DNA of 64,000 nucleotides. Origin: Ailurus styani (taxonomy: Eukaryota > Chordata > Mammalia > Carnivora > Ailuridae). The stretch spans positions 5,423,460 to 5,487,459 of the forward strand of contig LNAC01000001.1 of assembly GCA_002007465.1 (NCBI GenBank), written 5' to 3'. The notes under the pieces are model-generated. The model did no database searches, was not told where the DNA came from, and saw only the letters and a program-made list of their open reading frames with translations. This document shows positions 22,330-33,954 of this stretch, piece by piece. The position numbers and the translations under genes are program-made. Every line of letters begins with the position of its first letter. Position 1 is the stretch's first letter.

Positions 22330-22989
22330 AAAAAGATAAGGTATTTTGTTTTAGCTGAAATTCACATGACAAAAAATTTAACCATCTTAAAGTGTACACG
22401 GCCGTGGCATTTGGGACACTCACAATGTTATGCAACCAGCACCTCTGTCCAGTTCCAAAACATTTCATCACCCCGACTGAACCCTCTGGACCCCTTAGCT
22501 ACTTCCGATCCATGCCTCCCCCGCCCCCCCCCACCCAGTTCCTAGCAACTGCTAATCTGCTTTTCATCTTTGTGGATTGACGTATTCGGGACATTTCTTA
22601 TGAAGGGCATCATATAATATCTGATCTTATGTGTCGGGCTTCTTTTGCCTGGCATGACGGTTTTGTGGTTTATGCATGCGGTAGCTTGTGTCATTGCTTC
22701 ACTCCTTTTTACAGCTGAGTCTTTTCCATTGTATATCCATGCATGTGGATACAACCCATTGTATGAGGTACAACCATTTGTTTATACATTCATCTGTTGC
22801 TGGACATTTGGGTTGTTTCCACCTTTCGACTATTGTGAATAGGATTGATACAAACATTTGTGTGCAAGTATTTGAGTAGCTGTTTTCAATTCTTTTGTGT
22901 ATACAAATATACACACATATGCATGTACATATATGTGACAACATGCTCATATGGTATTTATGTTTAACTTCTTGAGGAACTACCAAACC

Positions 22990-23770
22990 ATTTTTTTTCC
23001 TCTCTCTTTTTTAAATTAAAATTAAATGTATTATTTGCCCCAGGGGTATAGGTCTGTGATTCATCAGTCTTACACAATTCACAGCACTCACCATGGCACA
23101 AACCCTCACCAATGTCCATCACCCAGCCACCCTATCCCTGCCCTCTCACCCACCAGTAACCCTTAGTTTGTTTTGTGAGATTAGAGTCTCTTATGGTTTG
23201 TCTCCCTCCCAAGTCCCACCTTGTTTCATTTTCCCCCCTCCCTACCCGCCATGACCCTCTGCCCTGCCTCTCAGATTCCTCATATCAGAGAGATCATATG
23301 ATAATTGTCTTTCTTTGATTGACTTATTTCGCTTAGTATAATACCCTCTAGTTCCATCCATGTTGTTGCAAATGGCAAGATTTTGGGGTTTTGAGGGTTG
23401 CATAGTATTCCATTGTGTATATATACCACATCTTCTTTATCCATTCATCTGTTGATGGACATCTAGGGTATTTCCATAGTTTAGCTATTGTGGACATTGC
23501 TGCTATAAACATTCGGGTGCATGTGCCCCTGAGGATCACTACATTTGTATCTTTCGGGTAAATACCCAGTAGTGCGATTCCTGAGTCATAGGGTAGCTCT
23601 ATTTTCAACTTTTTGAGGAACCTCCATCCTGTTTTCCAGAGTGGCTGCTCCAGCTTGCATTCCCACCAACAGTGTAGGAGGGTTCCCCTTTCTCTGCATC
23701 CTCGCCAACATCTGTCATTTCCTGACTTGTTAATTTTAGCCATTCTGACTGGTGTGAGGTGGGATCTCAC
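22990..23770 (-). mobile_element. Younger 5'-truncated L1 inserted into old L1, minus orientation
   Basis: On the minus strand, part of this stretch reads as the C-terminal end of L1 ORF2p, with the well-known words [18 protein letters not shown]-like, LLGIYPKDT and MEYYATLK. Stops and substitutions are few, unlike the surrounding old L1. The 3' UTR follows toward 23010. Flanks of the form CCAAACCATTTTTT and CCAAACTGTTTTCC may be the target-site duplication. Only the ORF2 end survives, so it cannot mobilise itself. Confidence 0.85.
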
Positions 23771-23957
23771 TGTGCCAAACTGTTTTCCATAGCAGCTGTA
23801 CCATTTTGCATTCCCACCAGCCCATGTAAGAAAGTTTCTATTTCTTCCCATCCTCATCAGTACTTGATACTTTCTGGGTTTTTGGGGTATGTTTGTCTTG
23901 TTTGGTTTGGTTTTAGATTTAATTATCACCATCCTCATGGATATTAAGTGGTGTCTT

Positions 23958-24298
23958 TTTTTTTTTTTTTTTAAGATTTTATTTATTTATTTGATACACA
24001 GAGAGAGAGATCACAAGTNGGGGGTATGTTTGTCTTGTTTGGTTTGGTTTTAGATTTAATTATCACCATCCTCATGGGTATTAAGTGGTGTCTTTTTTTT
24101 TTTTTTAAGATTTTATTTATTTATTTGATACACAGAGAGAGAGATCACAAGTAGGCAGAGAGGCAGGCAGAGAGAGAGGAGGAGGAAGCAGGCTCCCTGC
24201 AGAGCAGAGAGCCCGATGCGGGCCTCGATCCCAGGACCCTGAGATCATGACCTGAGCCGAAAGCAGAGGCTTTAACCCACTGAGCCACCCAGGCGCCC
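23958..24298 (-). mobile_element. Can-SINE, minus orientation, with left flank duplicated around a single N
   Basis: The target-site duplication TTAAGTGGTGTCTT lies at 23944-23957 and 24299-24312. A segment of about 130 bp (23885-24018: left flank plus SINE start) recurs at 24020-24151 with very few differences, separated by an N at 24019. The structure points to an assembly overlap rather than two insertions. Confidence 0.93.
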
Positions 24299-24999
24299 TT
24301 AAGTGGTGTCTTATTGTGGTTTTGATTTGCATTTCCCTCATGACTGATGGTGTTGAGACTCTTCTCTTGTGCTTGTTGGCCATGGTATACCTTCTTTGGA
24401 GAAATAGCTATTCAAGTTCTTTGGCCATTTTAAATTGGGTTGTTTGTCTTTTTGTTGATGAGTTGTAGAGTACTTTATATATGCAGGATTCTGGATTTAT
24501 CAGATACATGATCTGCAAACATTTTGTTCCATCCTGCAGATTGTCTTTTCACTTTCTTGATAATATCCTTTAATGTATAAGGTATTATTTTATTTTATTA
24601 CATGTTTTAATTTATACTTACCAATTACTAAAAAACTCCAGAATCTTTTAATTGGATATTATCCCATTGTATTTATTTTTCTGTGAAATCCATGTCTGTG
24701 AAATCCATGTTCAAATCATTTACTTACTTTTAAAAGTATGTTCTTCTGATATCATCATAGAAGTTATTTTTTTATCCTGTGTATTTTTCCTTTTAATGTT
24801 TTCTTCCAGTCTGTTGCTTGTCATTTAATTTTACATGTAACAACATTTGTCATATAAAAGTTACTCATTATTTCATACTTCAGTTGTTAATCTTTTATAG
24901 CATTTTGTCTGTATATTTTCTCTTCTTTAAGAAGACTTCCAATATTATAAAAATATTCTTTTATTTTTTAAATTTCACTTTTTTAAAGTTTACAGTTTC

Positions 25000-25193
25000 T
25001 TTTTAAAGATTTTATTTATTTATTTGACAGAGAGAGAGAGATCACAAGCAGGCAGAGAGGCAGGCAGAGAGAGAGGAGGAAGCAGACTCCCCGCACAGCA
25101 TGGAGCCTGATGTGGGGCTTGATCCCAGGAGCCTGAGATCATGACCTGAGCCGAAGGCAGAGGCTTTAACCCACTGAACCACCCAGGCGCCCC
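25000..25193 (-). mobile_element. Can-SINE, minus orientation
   Basis: A short duplication GTTTACAGTTT / GTTTACACTTT at 24988 and 25195 surrounds a complete element, inside the old L1. Confidence 0.92.
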
Positions 25194-25216
25194 TGTTTAC
25201 ACTTTTAATCCATTTT

Positions 25217-25406
25217 TTTTTAAAGATTTTATTTATTTATTTCACAGAGGGAGAGAGATCACAAGGAGGCAGAGAGGCAGACAGAGAGAGGGGGAAGCAG
25301 GCTCCCTGCTGAGCAGAGAGCCCGATGTGGGCCTCGATCCCAGGACCCTGAGATCATGACCTGAGCCGAAAGCAGAGGCTTTAACCTACTGAGCCACCCA
25401 GGCGCC
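25217..25406 (-). mobile_element. Can-SINE, minus orientation, next to the previous one
   Basis: An exact 15-bp duplication CTTTTAATCCATTTT lies at 25202-25216 and 25407-25421. Only about 23 bp separate it from the preceding SINE. Confidence 0.95.
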
Positions 25407-26100
25407 CTTTTAATCCATTTTAAATTTAGTTTTGTGAATGGCTTTAAATAGGTTCATAGGATTATTTTATCCTTAAATGGATTAACAATACCAATCCTAT
25501 TCCCTTTGATTGGTAACATCTTGTTGATAGTAAATCCTCCAATGTACATGGGTGCCTTACTTTCTGTTTTATTTCATTGCTCTATCCATCTTTTCCTTAA
25601 CTGGACCACACTGTTTGAATTGTAAGTTTTGCTATGTATTATGGCAATATCGCACTCTAACTATAGATTCTCAAAATTGACCTGAGTATGCTTATGTATT
25701 CTCTCTTCCATATACATTTAGGAATCACATTTTCAATTTTTTATTTAATCTTTTATTTATTTATGGTCAGTTTTGTTTTTAAATTAAATTTGGAATATAT
25801 AAATTAATTTGGGCAGAATTAACTTTATAATTTTGACTTCTTCATCCAGAAACATCCATGCTCCCCCATCCACTTAGACTTTCTTTTACTTCCTCCAGTA
25901 TAACTTTATGATTTTCTCAGTGTAGATGTAGCAGATTTCTTGTTAGTTGCATTCCTGGTGTTTCATAATTTTCTTGTTATTGTTAATTTTTTTTCGTCTG
26001 ATGATTTGTAATTGATTATTGCTCTTCTTTGTGAAAATAGTTGCTCTTGGAAGTAGTTTTTGATGATGCTTTAACCACTCAGCTCTGCCAGTGTTTCTAA

Positions 26101-27554
26101 TCATTTATGGCTTAGACCCTAGGGTTCTCAGGTAGACAATCACATCATCTGAAGTCATGAGAGTTTGTCTCTTCCAGTCCCCTTGTCTCTTCCTTCCTTA
26201 TCTTACTGTGTCGGCAGCACCCCTGTGATCTTGGAAATGCTTGCTTTGTTCCCAGCAACGAAGGTTTCCTTGTTTGGGGCTTCGTATTTTATCCCAGAAA
26301 GTCTCATTATTGTTTTTTAAATTGCAGAAAACCAAGAAGTCATATGACATGTTTAATAAGCACCTGCTGGGGAAATTTAATTTATAAGCATTTCCAAATA
26401 TAGTGGTCTTAGAAATTTTGCCCATTTTATAAAAATCACAAAGTAAGCATTATATTTCTTTTGCTTCATGAAAACATTTTAATCAGATTTTGGTATTTGA
26501 TCATTTTGTGTATGCTGTATTTATGGAATAAATTTATTTCTATAGCATTTGGCTGAAGGTTTGTGTGACTGAAGAATCAGTAAGTTGCATTTATTTATAT
26601 GATCTGACCCTTGAAATAATGGAGCAGATGGAGGTGGCTTCTTTGATGGGGAACCTTTGTCAGGTCGTAAAACGCTACTGCAGAGACTCCCACGAACAGT
26701 AAAGATATTTCCACTCCTCCCCCCCACCATTGGTTTAGTCTTCTGAACATGGCGACCTGGTTTATGATACCAGTTCACTTTCGTTTGCCTGTGGTGCTTT
26801 CAGCCTCTCTCTGTTGTGGACCAGAGCCCTGCGCGGGTTTTTATTCTATGCACAGAAGTTTGCCTCCCCTGCTAAATGCAATAGAATTGTCCAGTGTTAC
26901 AAACATGAAAAATACCCTCCTAAATGCCCCCCGCTTTGCCACTGTGGTGGGAAGGTCCCTGTGCACTGCCTTGCCCAGCCCTAGGACTGCAAGGCCCCCT
27001 CCAGGCTCATTCTCCCCGTGGCCCGAGAGACGCAGAGGTTTAATAAACTTCAAACCTAACTCTGCTCCGGGCTCAGCTTGCTGCAGCAGAAATCTCCTGC
27101 TCGTCCGCCAAGGACCAGTTCCTGGCTTGAGCTCAGCTGGCAAAATGCCTCCCATCGACATGTTAAATATTTCATAGCGCCTTGGCTTTCGGGTTTCCCT
27201 GCCCTGGTTAGCAGTTAGCTTTCCTGTTAGTTACTTCTGGGGGAAGCCCCTCGCTGCGGGGTGAAGGAAGCCGCCCCTCGAATGAGCAGAGGGAGAAAAG
27301 CAAGGGGGTGAGGAGCGTGGTCTTCGGAGGCTCCCGACCTGACCGTGAATTCCAGCTCCTGTGCTTGGGAGCCGTGGGTGTCAGACAAGTCACACGTCTC
27401 GCTAAGCCACGGTTTCCTTGGGTGCTGACCGCCGTGAATCACATACATGGGGAGTCGTGGGGGCTCCACGCGGAAGGGAGGGACACCTGTAGTAGGGTGG
27501 GGAACGGCAGAAGGGGCTTTCTGGGCCCCCCAAACGAAGGACTACACATCAGGC
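26101..27554. other. Non-coding unique sequence
   Basis: No exon was recognised. The plus strand is open for about 140 codons from 26749, but the translation has no recognisable domain, the start has no special context and base composition is not coding-like, so I leave it unannotated. Confidence 0.45.
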
Positions 27555-27905
27555 GGCTTAGACAGTAGAAACGTATTGCTTCGCAGCTCTGGAGGCCTCA
27601 AGTCCAAAATCACCGTGTTGTCGGCAGGGCTGGTTCCTTCTGAATCTGTTCCATCCTTCTCGTCCTCGCTTCTGGGCGGGGGGGAGGTGCTGGCCACCTC
27701 TGACATTCCTCGTCCTGTTTGTGCGTCACTCTCCCCTCTGCCTTCGTGTGCACGTGCCTTCTCTCTGTGAGCGTATCTGTGTCCAAACTCTCCCTATTTG
27801 TAAGGACACCCGCCGTGTGGGATCAGGGCTCCCCCCTAGTGACCTCATTTCAGCCTGACCCCCTTAGGATCTCCAATATGTGGAGACACAGTTTAACCCA
27901 TGACA
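27555..27905 (-). mobile_element. MLT1-type LTR (ERVL-MaLR), minus orientation
   Basis: The order ACGTATTGCTTCGCAGCTCT, GGAGGCCTCAAGTCCAAAAT, TCGGCAGGGCTGGTTCCTTC, CTATTTGTAAGGACACCCGC, TAGTGACCTCATTTCAGCCT, TTTAACCCATGACAG is an antisense MLT1 LTR. It is a solitary LTR without internal sequence. Confidence 0.8.
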
Positions 27906-30900
27906 GTATTCAGTAAATCATTTCAATTTCAAGATTTTCCATACCAAATCAAAACCCGGAAAATCACCTCCAGGTGAGGGAGACCGCAGGTTCTCTGCTA
28001 GGCCATGCAATTTCTTGAGCATCCAGACAACTCTTTAGACAGAAAAAAAGTAAATTCTGTTGAGCTGAGTTGCAGGAGAACTTAAGTGGGGCAGGACCTG
28101 AGGATCTTCATCTCCGAGGGAAGCAGCCGGGAAGCTCAGACCCCGGGGCTCTTTTGCTCCCTCTGTGTCACTGTGTGGGAGAGTCCTTGGGGAGGGAAGA
28201 CGGGTGCTCCCCTGAAAGCGCTTTGCTTTGGCAGCTGCAGGCAAGACCTGTGTCTGTTGAAGACGTTCAGTTGTCGCAAGAGCCAGGTAACTGGCAGGAG
28301 TTTTGGGGGGCCGGGTTGCTAGGCAACGGCTTTCTCCTTTCCTGGGGAGGCCACGAAGCATCTCGTTCCTGTCGTCGAGATGTCTCTTCTTTGATGAAGG
28401 CTGCATTTAGAGACTCGATGACATTTAAAAACTCTTTGGGGGTGGTGGTGAAGGGGGGCCGTGTGTATATATGTAATCAGTTAACAGAATCTACACAGAA
28501 AGCCCTCCTGTTGGAAATGACGTGGGTGACGTTTCCTTTGCTGCTTTTTGGCTCTTCTTCTTACTGAATTGTATAGGAGCATCAGGGTTGTTTGACTGTT
28601 GGTCCTCAGCAGAAGTGGAAGTTAAGGATCAATGGACTGCCAAGTTTAGGTGTGATATCAAGCCTCGCTCCTTTACTTTCAAATTTCAAGTGCTGGTGAT
28701 AAAAAAGCAATTACCTGTTATCTTTTGTTGGGAAAAAAGATAAGCACCAAACCCACTTACATTTCTCTTTATTTTTACGGCCCCGTGTTTGTTTAATCTT
28801 GGGCGTTTGTTTTCCGGCTTCTGAGGACTTGGCAGGGGAATGGTTGACTTGCCAAATCCAGCCCTTGGAAGCTTTGTTTTAGGGGCAACACAAAGCCAGT
28901 GATGAAGGACCCCGAGCCTCTTTACCTGGCCTGACTTCTTGCTGTGGGATTTTCAGGGCAGCTTTTGAGTGGCCGACGCTTTTATCAGACTCAGGCAGGG
29001 CGCTGAAAGAGTTCAAGGGCATTTTTGTGTGTAAGAACACAAATACGGCTTTCTGCATTGTTTTGTGGTGGACGGGCGCAGCATGGAGAGTGCAGGTGGA
29101 AACTGTTTCCTCGCGGCCAGCGCAGCTTGGTGGGGAAGCTTTGGCTTGGGGTCGGGCGGGACTGGCTTTGCGTCCTCGCCACGCTCAGGAAACGGGAGCA
29201 GTGCTCACTCTTTCTGACCTTGGGCGGAATCAGGACTCGGGCAACGAGAGGGTCTCCGGCGTGTTTGGCAGAGAGCACTTACCGAGCACTGCCTGAGACC
29301 ACCACCACCCCGGCTGCCCGCCTCCCAGGTTCCACGTTGTGTCAAGCCCTGCCGCGCATCCACAGATGGAGGGTGTCCTGTGTGTTACAGGGACTGCTCA
29401 TCCCAGACTGCAGACCTGGTTCCCATGTCAGGGACCCCTGATTCCCAGGGCAGCACCGCTGAAGAGGCCCCTTCCAGGACCCATAACCTGCCAAGGGTGG
29501 GCTTTCCTCCAACCATGTCCCTCCTGTACCCCAGACGGCTCTTTAAGGGGCTGCACCCCAAAAGGGAAAAAGAGTAGGAATCAAGAACCTGCTCCACCTA
29601 TTACCTAATTGTGGTCCCTGAAGTGCCAGCTCAGATTGTCCTCGGAGAAGAGGAACCACAGCCAGCGATCATAGCATTCCCACGTGATGCGGGCGTGAGC
29701 GGGTGTGCGCTGAAGTTCAGGGACAGCTATGCTGCACACGGGGGTTGTTGTGGCTCGTTGTTTTCCATGCCATGCTCCCTAACACAGAGATTGTGAGGGG
29801 AGAGGCCCGACTGAGTTGGCAGAAAGTGGAGAGCGCTTGTCTGTTGAGCTGAAAAAAAAAGCCACGCTTTTAGTTCTAATGGCAAGATCCAAAACACATT
29901 AAAGGAAAATGAAAAAAAATTATCTATAGGATCAGAATCCCTGCTGCAGTGGGTTTCCGTTGTAAATATTTTTCTCCCTGTTACCTTTCCGTCCGTGGAT
30001 TTCAAACAATGCACGTGATTATTCGAGGTCTGTAGACTACAACATTGTGTTTTGCAATCTGGTAGCAGGAATCTATTAAGAATATAGGGATGTATTTGGA
30101 GATCTGTTTTATAACTTTCTGGGCCTGAAATGAAAGTATGTGGCTCTTCCTGCGAGCGTGACCTTAGCTGCTTTGAGCCAGCACCTGGGCATCAGGTCCT
30201 TCTCGGTAAGATGCGAGCGGCTGGTTTCCGCTCCTGTGGGAAGCATGGAGCTGATGGGGGTGACTGGGACCCCCAGAGACTCACCAAAGGACACAACCCT
30301 GGGCAGACCCCGTCAGGGTGTTGAAAGACAGTGCCATGTCCCCACCTGCTGGGAGTTTCCAGAGTCACCGGTTATGCCCCATTTCTGTCACTTCACTGAG
30401 GGAGGAGAGAAGCAGAAACTGAAAACAATAGCCACAAATAAACTGGGGATTCGTTCTAGGGATTTTGATGTCTCCTACTAGAAAATTGAAGGTTGTGTGG
30501 GCCCCGTGGCATCCTCATCTTTTCTTCCCTGGGGAGTGAGCTAGAGATGCGGCGAAGCTATCTCTGTAGGTGTCATGAAAGAGCTGGATATGCCTCTTGG
30601 ATCTTGGTTCATGACACAAGTGATAATCCTATGAAAGGGGGGGACCGTGTGTCCTGAGCAATGCAACAGCATCCAGCCAGACCCACAGGACTGGGAGGTT
30701 GGGAGAGGAGAATGCCCTGTTAGAACCAGAAGAGCGCGCGCAGTGGGGATGGTAAAGCGACACCCCATCTTCTTAGGCTCAGAAATTCCCTAGCGACAAA
30801 ACCAGTATAGTTGGGGCTCTGAAGGGAGGAGCTTGGAGGCCTGCGTGGGGAGCGCAGATTTTCAGATACCAAACAGAACTGGGTTTTGCACAATCAGGTA

Positions 30901-32160
30901 GACCTGGAATCTCACATGGATAGTAGGGGCTCGGTGGGACCCGGGGTGTACAATGCACAGGTCTTCCCCAGGGAAGCTGATCTCATGGGGCTAAGAAGGA
31001 CACTCTCAGCCAGCAGGGGTACCTGTGGCTGGTGGTTCTAAGTAAGCGTGTAGGGAGGGAGAAATATCAGATGCCTCCTGTTCCCCAAGAAGCATTGCAT
31101 TTCCTTCTCCCTCTTCTTTATTTGCAGATACATCTTGGGGGCACTGGTCTAATTCAGTGCCTGCTCTTATGGGGCTCTCAGCTCTCAGGAAAGGTGCCAG
31201 TGGACACACTGGACTGGGCCCACCCTTGGAGAACCAACACTTGCAATTCAGCCCAGTTGAGCAAACTTTTCATTCACTCTTATACTCATGTGCAGCTGCC
31301 CTTCCTTAACGTCTGCCAAGTGTTGTTCACTTGTGCTGGGAGCTCTCCGTGCAGTAAGCAATTCCCTCAAGTGAGTGTGGCTTATTATCATGTCACAGAT
31401 AGGAAATGGGATGTGAGAAGTTGACTTTGCCAAAGTCAAAGTTGATGTCAGCTTCTCCAATGTCTGAGTTCATTTCTCATGACTCTCTCTCCCTAAGCAG
31501 CAGATTGGGCAGTGGAGATGCCAAGGGGGAGGCTCCTGTCCCTACGAGATCCATTCCACCTAGGAAGCAACTGCTGACCACTGTAATACATTGGGGAGAA
31601 GTGCCCTGGAAACACAGAAGAGTAACTGATTGTTTTTTTTTTTCCCTGGGGGCAAAAGCTTCCAGAGGGAAATAGTTTGAGCTGGGCCCTAAATAGTAAG
31701 ACAGATTTTCCCTGAGTTGAAAGGGACTTACTCCAAAATGGCATTATTGGGAATCCTGCTGGGTTTATATGAATGGTGTTTATTCATATAAACACCATTT
31801 TTTTCAAAGAATGCTTGCTTTTTGCTCACCCTGCATATGAGTCCTGACTCCACTTATTGGGGGTTGATCTGGGGTCACCCCACTTTGATGGAGCCCAGTA
31901 AAGGCTCCAGGCCCAAAGTCTGAGAGTTCCTGGGGGCAAGGGAAGTGCCAAGGCACGGGATAAGGATGTAGTTGTGATGTCAGCCACTCGGAAGAGGGGG
32001 TGGTTTCAGAGCCCAACCCCCATGGCTTCTTGGATAGGAACATCCGCAGTAGCTAGTAGCACCTGGTCCTCCTGGGGTGATGACCAGAAACTTCTTCAGG
32101 TAGGGCCAGATGTCCATTGAGAGGCAAAATTACCCCAGCTGAGAACCACTGATCCCTGTT
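27906..32160. other. Non-coding unique sequence with a few old repeat traces
   Basis: No exon was recognised on either strand. 28500-28800 is repeat-free and holds three GATA-type words (see findings). An unusual pair of overlapping inverted repeats lies at 31764-31799. Confidence 0.45.
31764..31799. repeat. Two overlapping perfect inverted repeats
   Basis: TTTATATGAAT (31764-31774) pairs with ATTCATATAAA (31782-31792) across a 7-nt loop. AATGGTGTTTAT (31772-31783) pairs with ATAAACACCATT (31788-31799) across a 4-nt loop. The two hairpins share bases and exclude one another. Confidence 0.95.
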
Positions 32161-32169
32161 CACGAGGGA

Positions 32170-33780
32170 TATTGAGCTGTAATTCTTCTTTCTCTCTATA
32201 TTTTTTGTAATGTCTTTGTCAGGTATTACTGCTAATCTGTGGTAGGTTGTGCTGGTTGTCTCTAATTTCTCAAGAGTCTTGCAGTATTGGCATGATTTTT
32301 TTTCTTAAAGTTCATCTTTCCCATATATGCCTACAGGTTCCCTGAGCCAAAACTTGGTTTTCTTCCATCTCATTCTATTCCTTGTTTCCAGGGAAGCCAT
32401 CTGTACCTGGAGTTTTCCTTATGAAAAGGTTTTTAATAATGACTGAATTCCTTTACTAGCTGAAGGACTCTTAAGGATTTCTGTTTTATCTTATGTCAAT
32501 TTTTGTAAGTTGTATTTTTCTTAAGCAATTTGTACATCTTTTCTATGTTGTTGAATTTATTCCCATAAAATGTGTTCATAATATCTGCTCATTATCCTTT
32601 TCATGCCTGTAGTCTCAACACATTCTGGACAGTGGCTATTTATATGTATTTTTAATGTTTCCCTTGATCAATTTTGTTTTCCCCTCAAAAAACTCAATTT
32701 TGATGTGTTAATTTTTTTCTTTTTTTTTCTGTTGTGACATTAATTTCTGCTCTTATTTTGATTTGTTTTTTGTCACCCGTGTTGATGAGTACGCCTGTAG
32801 TTTATTTTCACTGCTGGATTGTTGAATATCTCTCTGCTTATAAGTTCTGTCAAAGTACATTTTGGTCGTTTTCAAGTTTTTGCCATTAAAAGCAATGATG
32901 CTGTGGACAGTCTTGTGAACCTTGGTGTTGATGAACAGGTTTCTTTTACATACATACCATATTCATTTTATCCTAAAATGCATTTTTTAAATATTATAAT
33001 ACATCTGAAATCAAAATGTGTCTTAAAATTAGTGGCATCTTAGAGCATAATTGGAAGCTATTTTTTCTCTTTTGGTGATACAGAAAATAATGGTACATCT
33101 TATAATTGATGTGTTAGATTTTGATGAAATACTATAAATAAGAGCTAAACTGTTCATCTTCACCTTCACTAGATTACTTTCATTGTGGTTGTATCAGCTG
33201 ATGCTCACCAGCCTTGTGCAGGAGTCACTGTTGCCTCACGTCTTTACTAGTACTGTTATTTTTTACCAGTTGGGTAGATATGAAATGGTCTCTTGTTATG
33301 ATTTTATTTTCATTTCTCTATTTACTAATGGGGTTATTCAACCTCATGTATGTATGTATAAAATATAAAATTATATGTATCTCCATATAAATCTCCATAT
33401 AAAATTCTATGTATATTATATATATATATATATGCATTGAGTTGCTAGTCTTTTTCAAATTAATTTATAGAAGCTTTTAACTTTTTTTGTAAATTCAATT
33501 AGTTAACTATAGAGTATCATTAGTTTCAGATACAGAAGTTTTTTAATTTAGTTTTGATACTCTCTTTGTTTTGGGGGTTACAAATATCTTCTTCTAATTT
33601 GTAGTTTGCTTCCTCTTTTTATCACACTATTAATGGTCAGGAATTCTTAAATTAAAAATACTTGAATTAGTCAAACTTTAATTTAGTAGTACTTGGTTTG
33701 GAAACATTTTAAAGATATAATTTCTGACCTAAGATCATAAAGATATTAACTATTTTATTTCTTAACAGTCTTTTAAAACT
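32170..33780 (-). mobile_element. Old LINE (L1) fragments, minus orientation
   Basis: Antisense ORF2-like text occurs at 32170-32800 and a 3'-end-like segment at 32820-33700, including GCAATGATGCTGTGGACAGT and TAAATTCAATTAGTTAACTA. Fragment order suggests more than one insertion. An (AT)n run lies at 33416-33433. Confidence 0.65.
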
Positions 33781-33954
33781 TTTTTAAAAAGATTTTATTT
33801 ATTTATTTGATAAAGAGAGAGGGAGCACAAGCAGGGGGAATGGCAGGCAGAGGGAGAGGGAGAAGCAGGCTGAGCAGAGAGCCTGATGTGGGGCTCCATC
33901 CCAGGACCCTGAGCCAAAGGCAGACGCTTAACGACTGAGCCACCCAGGCACCCC
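33781..33954 (-). mobile_element. Can-SINE with a short internal deletion, minus orientation
   Basis: AAGATTTTATTTATTTATTT leads into an AG-rich body and the head end ACTGAGCCACCCAGGCACC. The segment between GAAGCAGGCT and GAGCAGAG lacks the usual CCCCGCT, and the GATCATGACCT stretch after GGACCCTGAG is missing. Confidence 0.9.

Larger units (their letters stand above)
22330..26100 (-). mobile_element. Old L1 tract, minus orientation, with a younger L1 and three SINEs nested
   Basis: Antisense 3'-region text begins near 22330 (CATCTTAAAGTGTACACGGC and then TGCAACCAGCACCTCTGTCC). It resumes after the young insert at about 23770 (GCAGCTGTACCATTTTGCAT) and continues into diverged ORF2 text to about 26100. 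Insertions sit at about 22990-23770 (young L1), 23958-24298, 25000 and 25217. Confidence 0.8.

Noticed and set aside
23348..23938. Minus-strand frame resembling a reverse-transcriptase protein end
   Set aside because: It is the C-terminal remnant of L1 ORF2 in a 5'-truncated insertion, not a host gene; annotated as a mobile element.
26749..27177. Plus-strand open frame of 142 codons
   Set aside because: No recognisable domain or splice structure, and composition like its non-coding surroundings.
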